A stretch of 36,800 bases of DNA from Terriglobia bacterium. Lineage in GTDB: Bacteria > Acidobacteriota > Terriglobia > Bryobacterales > Bryobacteraceae. The position numbers were made by a program, and so were the translations under genes. Below, piece after piece: positions 26,326-34,537 of this stretch (the stretch's first letter is position 1; every line of letters starts with the position of its first letter). Below the pieces are notes generated by a model. The model searched no databases. It worked only from the letters and a program-made list of their open reading frames with translations, and was not told the origin of the DNA. The DNA lies in the NCBI GenBank assembly GCA_020073265.1, contig JAIQFN010000059.1, positions 1 to 36,800 on the forward strand, read 5' to 3'.

Positions 26326-26489
26326 GATAGTTCGCTCGCGAAACGAACGGGTTTCCAGCGTTGTTCCGGGACCTCGTTCGCATCCCACCTTTTGGCTCTT
26401 TGACTGAGCCGTTTCCCAGTAGCAATTCCTGAACTGCCGCTCTCGATTTGCGGCGTGGTTGCGATTTTCGATCGATACAAGGAGCGCTG
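26326..26489 (+). promoter_or_regulatory. Leader of the nitrate operon with alternative hairpins
   Basis: About 164 nucleotides of leader. GTTCG (26330-26334) can pair with CGAAC (26344-26348). The same CGAAC bases can instead pair as CGAACGGGT (26344-26352) with 26371-26380, with one bulged T. These two folds exclude each other. Two more hairpins follow: 26394-26398/26406-26410 and 26436-26440/26450-26454. No strong U-tract follows the last ones. This could be a switch for nitrate or ammonium control; I could not match it to a named riboswitch or to the ANTAR two-hexaloop pattern. Confidence 0.45.
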
Positions 26490-28085
26490 GTGGCGCAAGC
26501 GGCCAAAGTGTACCTGGAGTCGGATGCTAACGCGGCGGCGGATCTTCCGTTGCTTGGAAGCGAGCTGGTTTACGTCGTCACTCCCTCCAAGCGGACGGCG
26601 CTGATCCAGATTGAGGCGGAGCCACGGCCGTTGATCCCGCAGCGGCCTCTCGAGGCGGGCGAGCAATATCGCTTTCACTTCGACATGACCAAGTGCATCG
26701 GTTGCAAGTGCTGCGTGGTGGCGTGCAACGAGCAAAACGGCAATCCGGCGGCGATCAACTGGCGGCGCGTGGGCGAACTGGAAGGCGGTCATTATCCTTA
26801 TGTACAGCGCCATCACCTGTCGATGGGCTGCAACCATTGCCTGGAGCCTTCCTGCCTGATCGGCTGTCCGGTGGAAGCGTACCGGAAGGATCCGGTGACG
26901 GGTGTGGTGATCCACAGCGCCGACACTTGCATCGGATGCCAGTACTGCACCTGGAATTGTTCGTACGGAGTGCCGCAGTACAACGCCGAGCGCGGCGTGG
27001 TCGGCAAGTGCGACCTGTGTCACAACCGGATCGCGGACGGCATGGCGCCGGCCTGCGTGGCTGCCTGCCCCGAAGGCGCGATCGCCATCGAGATCGTCAG
27101 TGTCGAGGAATGGCGGCAGGACTACCTGAGCGCGAACGCGCCCGGTTTGCCGTCGGCGGACGACAGCATTTCCACGACGCGCATTACGCTGCCTCGCAAC
27201 CTGCCGCCCGACACGGGCCGGGTGGACACGCAGCGCATGGTTCCCGAACACCCCCATTGGCCGCTGGTGTTCATGCTGGTGTTGACGCAGCTTTCCGCGG
27301 GGGCGTTCGCGGCGCTCTGGGCGCTGGACCTTCTGGATCGAGGCGCGGTCCACTGGATTTCCGTGCTTGCGTCGCTGGCTTTGGCCGGGATCAGTCTCGG
27401 CACCGCCAGTCTGCATCTCGGCCGCCCACTGTACGCGTGGCGCGCGCTCAAAGGGCTGCGGCGGTCCTGGCTCAGCCGCGAAGTGTTGAGCCTCTCCATC
27501 TTCGCTGGAGTCGCGGGAATGTATGCGGCCAGCGTCTGGATGCACCTTCCGGCCCGGCTCCCGATAGGCCTTCTAACCGTGCTGTTCGGCTTGACGGGCG
27601 TCATGTGCTCGGCGCGCATCTACATGGTTCCGGCGCGGCCGGCCTGGTGCAGCCGCTATACTCTCGGGGAATTTTTCTCCACTGCCTTGCTGCTCGGCCC
27701 GATGCTGGTGTGGGTGGTGGAGCTTGGAACGCTCGGCGCGCTGGCGCAGACCTGGCTGATCGAAGCCGTGGTCGCGGGCGCATCCTTGCAGCTTCTCACT
27801 CAGGTTCTGAAGTTCCTGTGGCTGTCGCGATCGGAACAGTTTGAGCTGCGCGCTTCGGCTTTGTTGCTGTCCGGACGCCTGCAAAACGCCTTTTTGACGC
27901 GGCTCGGGATCCTGATCGTGGCCGGCATCGTGCTTCCGCTCCTGGCGCATTCGCGCTTCGCGGCGGCCGCCGCATTGACTCTCGCGCTGGGCGGCGAATG
28001 GCTCGGCCGCTGGCTGTTCTTTGTGTCCGTGGTTCCCAAAAACATCGCGGCCGCGTTCACTGCCTCCCGAGGAGCGGCCGCATGA
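26490..28085 (+). CDS. Fused DmsB/DmsC-like Fe-S and membrane subunit of the nitrate reductase
   Basis: 531 residues from a GTG at 26490 with AAGGAG at 26479-26484 (5-base spacing); the open frame starts at 26448 without a ribosome site. The first half carries four Cys groups typical of DmsB: C69/72/75/79, C114/117/122/126, C147/150/153/157 and C174/177/189/193, enough for four [4Fe-4S] clusters. From about residue 258 it becomes a membrane protein of the DmsC type with about eight helices (GTASLHLGRPLYAWRALKGL is characteristic). No Tat signal is seen, so the Fe-S domain should face the cytoplasm. By analogy with DMSO reductase it would oxidise quinol and feed the nitrate reductase that overlaps its 3' end by ATGA. 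A DmsB-DmsC fusion and this partner are unusual. Confidence 0.85.
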   Translation: MAQAAKVYLESDANAAADLPLLGSELVYVVTPSKRTALIQIEAEPRPLIPQRPLEAGEQYRFHFDMTKCIGCKCCVVACNEQNGNPAAINWRRVGELEGGHYPYVQRHHLSMGCNHCLEPSCLIGCPVEAYRKDPVTGVVIHSADTCIGCQYCTWNCSYGVPQYNAERGVVGKCDLCHNRIADGMAPACVAACPEGAIAIEIVSVEEWRQDYLSANAPGLPSADDSISTTRITLPRNLPPDTGRVDTQRMVPEHPHWPLVFMLVLTQLSAGAFAALWALDLLDRGAVHWISVLASLALAGISLGTASLHLGRPLYAWRALKGLRRSWLSREVLSLSIFAGVAGMYAASVWMHLPARLPIGLLTVLFGLTGVMCSARIYMVPARPAWCSRYTLGEFFSTALLLGPMLVWVVELGTLGALAQTWLIEAVVAGASLQLLTQVLKFLWLSRSEQFELRASALLLSGRLQNAFLTRLGILIVAGIVLPLLAHSRFAAAAALTLALGGEWLGRWLFFVSVVPKNIAAAFTASRGAAA

Positions 28086-30274
28086 ACTCGAAACTCCTGA
28101 ACTGGAAACGGGCTGCCGGACTGGACACGTTGCAGGAAGACTACGCCTTCGCTCGCGACGAAGCCACCGGCTATACCTCCGCGAAGAAAATCCCGGATCA
28201 TTGGGTGCCCACCACGTGCGGTTATTGCTCAGTAGGCTGCGGCATCGAAATCGGAGTCAAGAATGGACAGGCGATCGCTTCCCGTCCTCTGGCTTCGCAT
28301 CCGGTGAACCGCGGCAAACTGTGTCCCAAGGGCCTTTCCGAGCACTATACGATACGTTCGGAAAATCGGGCCAGGCATCCGCTGCTGCGCAAGAACGGCA
28401 AGCTGGTGCGCGTCGCCTGGGACGAGGCGCTGGGGACTTTGGTGGAGCGCTTCCGCGGCATCCAGTCGAGGCACGGCGCTCAGTCGTTCGGCGTGTTGAG
28501 CACTGGCCAGTTGGTGACCGAGGAGTTTTACACGCTCGGCAAACTGGTGCAGTTGGGATTCGGCACCAGCAACTACGACGGGAACACGACTCTGTGCATG
28601 GCCTCCGCGGTCTCTGGATACAAGAGCTCGTTCGGCGGCGACGGCCCTCCCGGCGCCTACGAAGACCTCGAGAAAGCCGACGTCATTCTGCTGATCGGCG
28701 CGAACATCGCCGACAATCATCCGATCCTGTGCCAGTATCTGGACGCCAACGAGCGCAAGACGCTGATCGTCGCCGATCCACGCGTTTCGAAGACGGCGAT
28801 GCTGGCGGATTTGCATCTTCCATTGAAGCCCCGCTCGGACCTGGCGCTGGCCCACGGCATCGCGCATATTCTGATTCGCCACGGCCTCATCAACCGCTCG
28901 TACATCGACCAGCACACCACCGGCTTCGAAGAGCTGGCTCGATTCCTGGAGGCCTATCCGCCCAATCGCGTGTCTGAGATCACAGGGTTGAGCGAGGAGC
29001 TGCTCTACAAGACCGCGTTTCTCTACGGACGGGCGCGCGCCGGGTTCATCGGCTGGACCATGGGGGTGAATCACAGCACGCTGGGCACGGCCACCGTCAA
29101 CGCGCTTTGCAATCTCGCGCTGCTGACCGGCAATATCGGACGCGCGGGCGCGGCCCCATTTTCAATCACCGGCCAATGCAACGCCATGGGCACTCGCGAA
29201 GCGGGATTCACGTCCAGCCTGCCTGGTTATCGCAAGTTCGAAGACGCGAGCGACCGGCGCGAGCTGGCCGAGCTCTGGAACATCGACGAGCAGCGGCTTC
29301 CCGCCAAGCGTGGCCTGGCATATCCCGACATCATCGAGGGTGCGCTGGCCAAGACCATTCGCGGGCTGTGGATCATCGCTACCAATCCGCTGGTATCGTT
29401 CCCCAACCAGGGCGTGCTCCGCCAGGCGCTGTCGAATCTGGATTTCCTGGTGGTGCAGGATGGCTACCATCCGACGCCCACCACGGAACTGGCGGACCTG
29501 GTGCTTCCGGCCGCGATCTGGGGAGAAAAAGAAGGGACCTACACTAACTCGGAGCGGCGCGTGAGCAAAGTCAACAAGGCCGTCGCGCCGCCGGGAGAAG
29601 CGTTGCCGGACTTCGACATTTTCCTGAATGTGGCGGAGAAGCTGGGCTGCCGCGAGGAACTCTACCCGGATTGGCGTTCCATCCAAGACGCCTTCGACGA
29701 GTGGAGGCGCGTGTCGCGCGGCCGTTTTTGCGATTACTCGGGAATCAGCTATGAGCTGCTGGCCGAACAAGGCGCGACACAGTGGCCGTATCCCGAAGGC
29801 GGCGAGTCTTCCGCAAGACTCTACCAGGACGGACGATTCCAGACTACGGACGGCCGAGCGAAGCTGGTGGCCGCGGAGTGGACCCCGTTCCCCGAGCAGC
29901 CCGCGCGGGAATTTCCGCTCATCTTGAACACCGGACGCACGGTGGAGCATTGGCACACCGGCACCAAGACTCGCCAGGTGCCGATCCTGGAGCATCTGTC
30001 CCCGCGCGCCTGGCTGGAGATGAACCCGCGCGATGCCAAGCAGTTGGGACTGCGCAGCCACGATCCGGTGGATGTCGTCTCGCGGCGCGGGCGCGTGCGA
30101 AGCGTGGAACTGCGGCTCACCGAAATCACCGCCCCGGGTCAGGTCTTCATGCCGTTCCATTTCTTCGAGACCAACATCAACGAAGTGACGCAGAGCGCGT
30201 TCGATCCGATTTCGCGGGAACCCAACTACAAGCAATGCGCGGTGCGCGTGGAACGAACAGGAGCCAAGCCATGA
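28082..30274 (+). CDS. nasA: Molybdopterin nitrate reductase, assimilatory NasA/NarB type
   Basis: 730 residues; ATG 28082 overlaps the previous stop (ATGA). The N-terminal [4Fe-4S] site is C46-x2-C49-x3-C53 with Cys81 (GKLCPKG). The probable molybdenum ligand is Cys172 in TTLCMASAVSGYKSSFG, followed by GPPGAYEDLEKADVILLIGA, a pattern of assimilatory and Nap-type nitrate reductases binding bis-MGD. Near the end, NTGRTVEHWHTGTKTRQVP marks the cofactor-binding C-terminal domain. No signal peptide is present, so it is cytoplasmic. The length matches cyanobacterial NarB; the C-terminal [2Fe-2S] domain found in enterobacterial NasA is absent. Electrons probably come from the DmsBC-like subunit upstream. 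Neighbouring NirBD and NarK support nitrate as the substrate. Confidence 0.85.
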   Translation: MNSKLLNWKRAAGLDTLQEDYAFARDEATGYTSAKKIPDHWVPTTCGYCSVGCGIEIGVKNGQAIASRPLASHPVNRGKLCPKGLSEHYTIRSENRARHPLLRKNGKLVRVAWDEALGTLVERFRGIQSRHGAQSFGVLSTGQLVTEEFYTLGKLVQLGFGTSNYDGNTTLCMASAVSGYKSSFGGDGPPGAYEDLEKADVILLIGANIADNHPILCQYLDANERKTLIVADPRVSKTAMLADLHLPLKPRSDLALAHGIAHILIRHGLINRSYIDQHTTGFEELARFLEAYPPNRVSEITGLSEELLYKTAFLYGRARAGFIGWTMGVNHSTLGTATVNALCNLALLTGNIGRAGAAPFSITGQCNAMGTREAGFTSSLPGYRKFEDASDRRELAELWNIDEQRLPAKRGLAYPDIIEGALAKTIRGLWIIATNPLVSFPNQGVLRQALSNLDFLVVQDGYHPTPTTELADLVLPAAIWGEKEGTYTNSERRVSKVNKAVAPPGEALPDFDIFLNVAEKLGCREELYPDWRSIQDAFDEWRRVSRGRFCDYSGISYELLAEQGATQWPYPEGGESSARLYQDGRFQTTDGRAKLVAAEWTPFPEQPAREFPLILNTGRTVEHWHTGTKTRQVPILEHLSPRAWLEMNPRDAKQLGLRSHDPVDVVSRRGRVRSVELRLTEITAPGQVFMPFHFFETNINEVTQSAFDPISREPNYKQCAVRVERTGAKP

Positions 30275-32694
30275 AGAAGCTGGTGGTGGTGGGGAACGGA
30301 ATGGCGGGCGTGGCCTGCGTGGAGCACATCCTCCAGCAGCCGCATGAGTTCGACATCACCATCTTCGGCGATGAGACGCACGCCAACTACAACCGCATTC
30401 TTCTTTCGATGGTGCTGGCCGGCGAGAAGTCCGCCGAAGACATCGTTCTCAACGACGTCGAATGGTACCGCAGCAACGGGATTCAGGCGCGCCTGGGCGT
30501 CCGCATCGAACAGATCGACCGCTCCGAGCGTGTGGCCATCGATAGCGAAGGCTGCGCGACGCGCTTCGACAAGCTGATCCTCGCCACCGGCAGCAGCGCG
30601 TTCATTCCTCCGATTGCAGGCGTCGACAAGAAGAACGTGCACGTGTTCCGCACGCTCGATGACGCTCGCGAGCTGATCGCGAAAGCCCGGCAGGGATCGA
30701 AAGCCGTGGTGATCGGCGGCGGGCTGCTGGGCCTGGAAGCGGCGCGCGGCCTGCAATTGCGCGGCTGCGAGGTCAGCGTGGTTCACCTGATGGACACTTT
30801 GATGGAACGCCAGTTGGACGCCACCGGCGGCGGCTTCCTGCAGCGCAAGATCGAGAGCCTCGGCATCCGCGTGTTCCTGCCAAAACACACGCAAGCCCTG
30901 CTCGGAAATGGCCGCGTCGAAGGCCTGCGCTTCGCCTCGGGCGAAGAAATCGACGCCGAGCTGGTGGTCATCGCGGCGGGCATCAAGCCCAACGTCGAGC
31001 TCGGCAGGAAGGCGGGGTTGGAAGTCCGGCGCGGGATCGTGGTCAACGACTATATGCAGACCTCCGATCCCGACATCTTCGCCGTCGGGGAATGCACCGA
31101 GCATCGCGGGCAGACCTTCGGGTTGGTCGCACCGCTGATGGAACAGGGCCAGGTTCTGGCGGCAGCGATCACCGGAAACGCCGGCCGGGTATTTACGGGA
31201 ACGGCGCCCGCGGCAAAGTTGAAGATCATGGGCGTGGAGATTTTCTCGGCCGGATCGATCGACGAGTCCGAGCCGGGGTTGGAGACCGTGCGCTACGAAG
31301 ATCCGGCGCTAGGCATTTACAAGAAACTGCTTTTGAAAGACAACCGCCTGCGCGGCGTGATCCTGGTCGGCGACACCTCCGACGAGCGCCGCTACACGCA
31401 ATGGCTGCGGGACGATACCGATCTCGCTCCTCACAGGAAGCATCTGCTGTTTCCGCCGCCGGCCGCGGACGCAGGCCTCGAAGTGGCCGAGATGCCCGAT
31501 AGCGAAGTGATCTGCGGATGCAATGGAGTCAGGAAGGGCGCCATCATTCAGGCGATTCATCAGCACGGAATCAAGACGCTGGACCAGCTCAAGGAGCGCA
31601 CGCGCGCCTCATCCAGCTGCGGTAGCTGTACCGGCCTGTGCCAGCAGTTGCTGCGGGCGGTGGCGCCGGAATTTCAGGAGAAGACCAGAACCACGCTGTG
31701 CGCGTGCGTGCCGTTCTCCTACGAGCAGCTTCGGGAAATCGTCCGCGGCCAGCAGCTCAAGTCGGTTCAGGAAGTCTTGAACGTGTACGGCAACCGCAAA
31801 GGCTGCGAAGTGTGCAAGCCGGCGCTCAGCTACATGCTGGACATGATCTGGTGCGGCGGGCACGACGAGGACCGCTCGGCGCGCTTCATCAACGATCGCG
31901 TTCACGCCAATATTCAAAAGGACGGCAGCTTCTCGGTGGTTCCGCGCATGCGCGGCGGCGTGACGTCGCCCGCGGAGTTGCGGCGCATCGCGGACGTCGC
32001 GGAAAAGTACAACGTGCGGATGGTGAAGGTAACCGGAAGCCAGCGCATCGATTTGCTAGGCGTGAAGAAGGCCGACCTGCCGCGCGTCTGGGCGGACCTC
32101 GGTATGCCTTCCGGCCAAGCTTACACGAAAGGCGTCCGCATGGTGAAGACCTGCGTCGGCACTGAGTTCTGCCGGTTTGGCGTTCAGGATTCGACGCGCG
32201 CCGGCATCGAGCTGGAGCGGCGTCTGGAAAATCTGTTCACGCCGCACAAAGTGAAGATGGGCGCCGTGGGATGCCCGCGCAATTGCGCCGAGGCGACGGT
32301 GAAGGACATCGGAATGGTCGGTCAGGAGGGAAGCTGGCAGGTGGTGGTGGGCGGCGCGGCCGGCAAGTCGGTGCGCAAAGCCGACCTCTTGATCACGGTC
32401 GAGACCACCGCGGAGGCGCTGGAAGCCTGCGAGCTGTTCTTCCAGTACTATCGCGAAAACGCCAATTACCTGGAGCGCACCTACGATTTCGTCGAGCGCC
32501 TCGGTATCGAGACCATCCGCAAAGCCACCGTGTACGCGCCGGAAACAGAGAAGAACTGGCTACTGGAGCGGCTGCAACGATCCAAAGCGATCGCCAAGGA
32601 CGCCTGGATGGAACGGGACGCGCCGGTCCATCCCACGCAATTCGTGCCCATCCATGCCATCGGTCAAATGGAAACCCTGGAGGCCAAAAGATGA
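30271..32694 (+). CDS. nirB: NAD(P)H nitrite reductase large subunit NirB
   Basis: 807 residues; ATG 30271 overlaps the nitrate reductase stop (ATGA). Order: FAD-binding start VVVGNGMAGVACVEHIL; NAD(P)H-binding VVIGGGLLGLEAARGLQLRG (about 148-167); two BFD-like [2Fe-2S] segments, the first from about residue 413 (VICGCNGV with SSCGSCTGLC) and the second about 473-527 (TLCACVPF with GCEVCKPAL); then the ferredoxin-like half-domain and the siroheme/[4Fe-4S] site C628-x5-C634 and C668-x3-C672. All four siroheme-cluster Cys are present. It reduces nitrite to ammonium with six electrons in the cytoplasm, with NirD as small subunit. It needs siroheme, whose synthesis genes are not in the window. 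Confidence 0.95.
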   Translation: MKKLVVVGNGMAGVACVEHILQQPHEFDITIFGDETHANYNRILLSMVLAGEKSAEDIVLNDVEWYRSNGIQARLGVRIEQIDRSERVAIDSEGCATRFDKLILATGSSAFIPPIAGVDKKNVHVFRTLDDARELIAKARQGSKAVVIGGGLLGLEAARGLQLRGCEVSVVHLMDTLMERQLDATGGGFLQRKIESLGIRVFLPKHTQALLGNGRVEGLRFASGEEIDAELVVIAAGIKPNVELGRKAGLEVRRGIVVNDYMQTSDPDIFAVGECTEHRGQTFGLVAPLMEQGQVLAAAITGNAGRVFTGTAPAAKLKIMGVEIFSAGSIDESEPGLETVRYEDPALGIYKKLLLKDNRLRGVILVGDTSDERRYTQWLRDDTDLAPHRKHLLFPPPAADAGLEVAEMPDSEVICGCNGVRKGAIIQAIHQHGIKTLDQLKERTRASSSCGSCTGLCQQLLRAVAPEFQEKTRTTLCACVPFSYEQLREIVRGQQLKSVQEVLNVYGNRKGCEVCKPALSYMLDMIWCGGHDEDRSARFINDRVHANIQKDGSFSVVPRMRGGVTSPAELRRIADVAEKYNVRMVKVTGSQRIDLLGVKKADLPRVWADLGMPSGQAYTKGVRMVKTCVGTEFCRFGVQDSTRAGIELERRLENLFTPHKVKMGAVGCPRNCAEATVKDIGMVGQEGSWQVVVGGAAGKSVRKADLLITVETTAEALEACELFFQYYRENANYLERTYDFVERLGIETIRKATVYAPETEKNWLLERLQRSKAIAKDAWMERDAPVHPTQFVPIHAIGQMETLEAKR

Positions 32695-33044
32695 GCGAAT
32701 CGAACTGGACGCCGATCACCAGAACGGAGAACATTCCCGCGCACGAAGGACGTTCGGTGCAGATCGGCGGCCTGGAGCTTGCGATCTTCAATCTCGGAGA
32801 CCGGTTCGTGACGATTGAGAACCAATGCCCGCATAAAGGCGGACCGCTGTGCGATGGAATTGTTTCCGGCGCCGAAGTGGTGTGTCCGCTGCATGGTTGG
32901 AGGTTCGATCTCAATACTGGCCTGGCGGTTCGCGCGTCGCTGGCGGCCTGCGTCACGACGTTCCCGACGCGCGTGGCGGACGGGATCGTTCTGGTGGATG
33001 CCGGCCGCGGCCGCCGCATCGAACCGGAAGCCGCCGTCGCCTGA
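32691..33044 (+). CDS. nirD: Nitrite reductase small subunit NirD (Rieske-type)
   Basis: 117 residues; ATG 32691 overlaps the NirB stop (ATGA), the third such overlap in the operon. The Rieske ligands are all present: C46-x-H48 in NQCPHKGGPL and C65-x2-H68 in VCPLHGW, so it should bind a [2Fe-2S] cluster. Some NirD proteins have lost these Cys and His residues; this one has not. It partners NirB. A gap of 147 bases with a small hairpin (CGGG/CCCG near 33115) precedes the transporter gene; no terminator with a T-run is seen there. Confidence 0.93.
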   Translation: MSESNWTPITRTENIPAHEGRSVQIGGLELAIFNLGDRFVTIENQCPHKGGPLCDGIVSGAEVVCPLHGWRFDLNTGLAVRASLAACVTTFPTRVADGIVLVDAGRGRRIEPEAAVA

Positions 33045-33191
33045 GCAGTACTGTTTTGCCGTAACCCGCCTCAGCGTTCGAGGCAACCATCGCCGGCTGA
33101 GCGGATGCAAACGGGTATCCCGATTGCTGTAGGTGCTTCTCCCTGTCGGAGCCAGCTTTCACTTTGAACCAATCAAGGAGAACTGACTCTC

Positions 33192-34535
33192 ATGAACATA
33201 CGCAACAAAGCCACCAGCATTCGCCTGGCGGATTTCTCCAGTGCGCCCATGCGCGCGTTCCACATGGCGTGGATCGCGTTTTTTCTGTGCTTCTTTAGCT
33301 GGTTCGGCGTCGCTCCGCTGATGCCGGTCATCCGGCAGGAATTGCATTTGACCAAAGCGCAAACCGGCAACTCGATCATCGCTTCCGTAGCGCTGGCGGT
33401 GTTCGGCCGCCTTCTCATGGGCTGGCTGTGCGACCGCATCGGGCCGCGCAAAACTCACACCGGCCTGCTGATGCTGGGTTCGCTGCCGGTGATGTGCATC
33501 GGCCTTTCGCACGACTACGCGTCGTTCCTCGGGTTTCGCCTGGCGATCGGCATCATCGGCGCATCCTTCGTGGTGACGCAGTATCACACCTCGGTGATGT
33601 TCGCTCCTAACGTGGTAGGAACCGCCAACGCAGCGGCCGCGGGCTGGGGCAATCTCGGCGGCGGCGTCACGCAGATGGTTATGCCGCTGCTGTTCGCCGC
33701 ATTCGTCAGTCTGGGCGCGGGCGCCTGGTGGGGCTGGCGCATGGCGATGTTGGTTCCGGGCGTGGCGATGTTCCTGTGCGGAATCGCCTACTACGCTTTC
33801 ACCAAGGACACGCCAGACGGCGACCTCGCGGAATTGCGCGCAAGTGGCCAGTTGCGGCAGTCCAGCGCGAGCGGCAACCTGGCCGAGGCCTTTCGCGACC
33901 CGCGCGTTTGGGCGCTGTTCGTCCTGTACGCGGGTTGCTTCGGCATGGAGCTGACCATCGACAACATCGCCGCGCTTTATTTCGCCGACTATTTCCATCT
34001 GGCTTTGACCGCGGCGGGATTTGTCGCGGCGTCGTTCGGCATGATGAACCTTTTCGCGCGCGCGTTGGGCGGTATCGTCAGCGACCGCTGCAACCGGCGC
34101 TGGGGTTTGCGCGGACGCGTGGCGTTGCTCGGCTGCACCATCTGCGCCGAGGGGCTGGGCTTGATTCTGTTTTCGCGGATGCGCTGGCTCCCGCTGGCCA
34201 TCGGGACGATGATGCTGGCAGGCCTGTTCGTCAAAATGTCCAACGGCGCAACCTACTCGATCGTGCCGTTCATCAATAAGCGCGCGCTGGGTGCGGTGGC
34301 CGGGATCGTCGGCGCGGGAGGCAACGTCGGCGCGGTTCTGGCGGGCTTCCTTTTCAAGACGTCCAGTGTTACCTGGCCCCAGGCCCTGCTCATCCTGGGA
34401 GTGCTGGTGGTTTTGAGCTCGTCGCTCGCAATCCTGGTTCGCTTCTCGGAAGTGGATGAACGGTCGGCGCGCGAGGAGATCGAAACGCGGCTGGCCGGAC
34501 AGATGATCGCGGTTGCCGCCGCGGCGGGAGATTAA
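33192..34535 (+). CDS. narK: Nitrate/nitrite transporter, NarK/NasA-type MFS
   Basis: 447 residues, ribosome site aaggag at 33175-33180. Twelve transmembrane stretches are visible. The MFS motif A lies between helices 2 and 3 (GRLLMGWLCDRIGPRKTH). Two nitrate signature motifs are present: GWGNLGGGVTQ near residue 152 and GAGGNVGAVLAGF near residue 375. It sits in the inner membrane and should import nitrate, possibly exchanging or exporting nitrite. The C-terminus is short, without an added domain. The start ATG gives an N-terminus of about 30 residues before the first helix. The porin gene starts two bases after its stop. Confidence 0.92.
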   Translation: MNIRNKATSIRLADFSSAPMRAFHMAWIAFFLCFFSWFGVAPLMPVIRQELHLTKAQTGNSIIASVALAVFGRLLMGWLCDRIGPRKTHTGLLMLGSLPVMCIGLSHDYASFLGFRLAIGIIGASFVVTQYHTSVMFAPNVVGTANAAAAGWGNLGGGVTQMVMPLLFAAFVSLGAGAWWGWRMAMLVPGVAMFLCGIAYYAFTKDTPDGDLAELRASGQLRQSSASGNLAEAFRDPRVWALFVLYAGCFGMELTIDNIAALYFADYFHLALTAAGFVAASFGMMNLFARALGGIVSDRCNRRWGLRGRVALLGCTICAEGLGLILFSRMRWLPLAIGTMMLAGLFVKMSNGATYSIVPFINKRALGAVAGIVGAGGNVGAVLAGFLFKTSSVTWPQALLILGVLVVLSSSLAILVRFSEVDERSAREEIETRLAGQMIAVAAAAGD

Positions 34536-34537
34536 CG

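Noticed and set aside
26394-26416. Rho-independent terminator in the nitrate operon leader
   Set aside because: The GGCTC/GAGCC stem is followed by GTTTCCC, with only three T, so it is too weak to call.
29782-30270. Upstream extension of NirB in the open frame from 29782
   Set aside because: It lies inside the nitrate reductase gene in another frame; ATG 30271 starts exactly at the FAD-binding motif.
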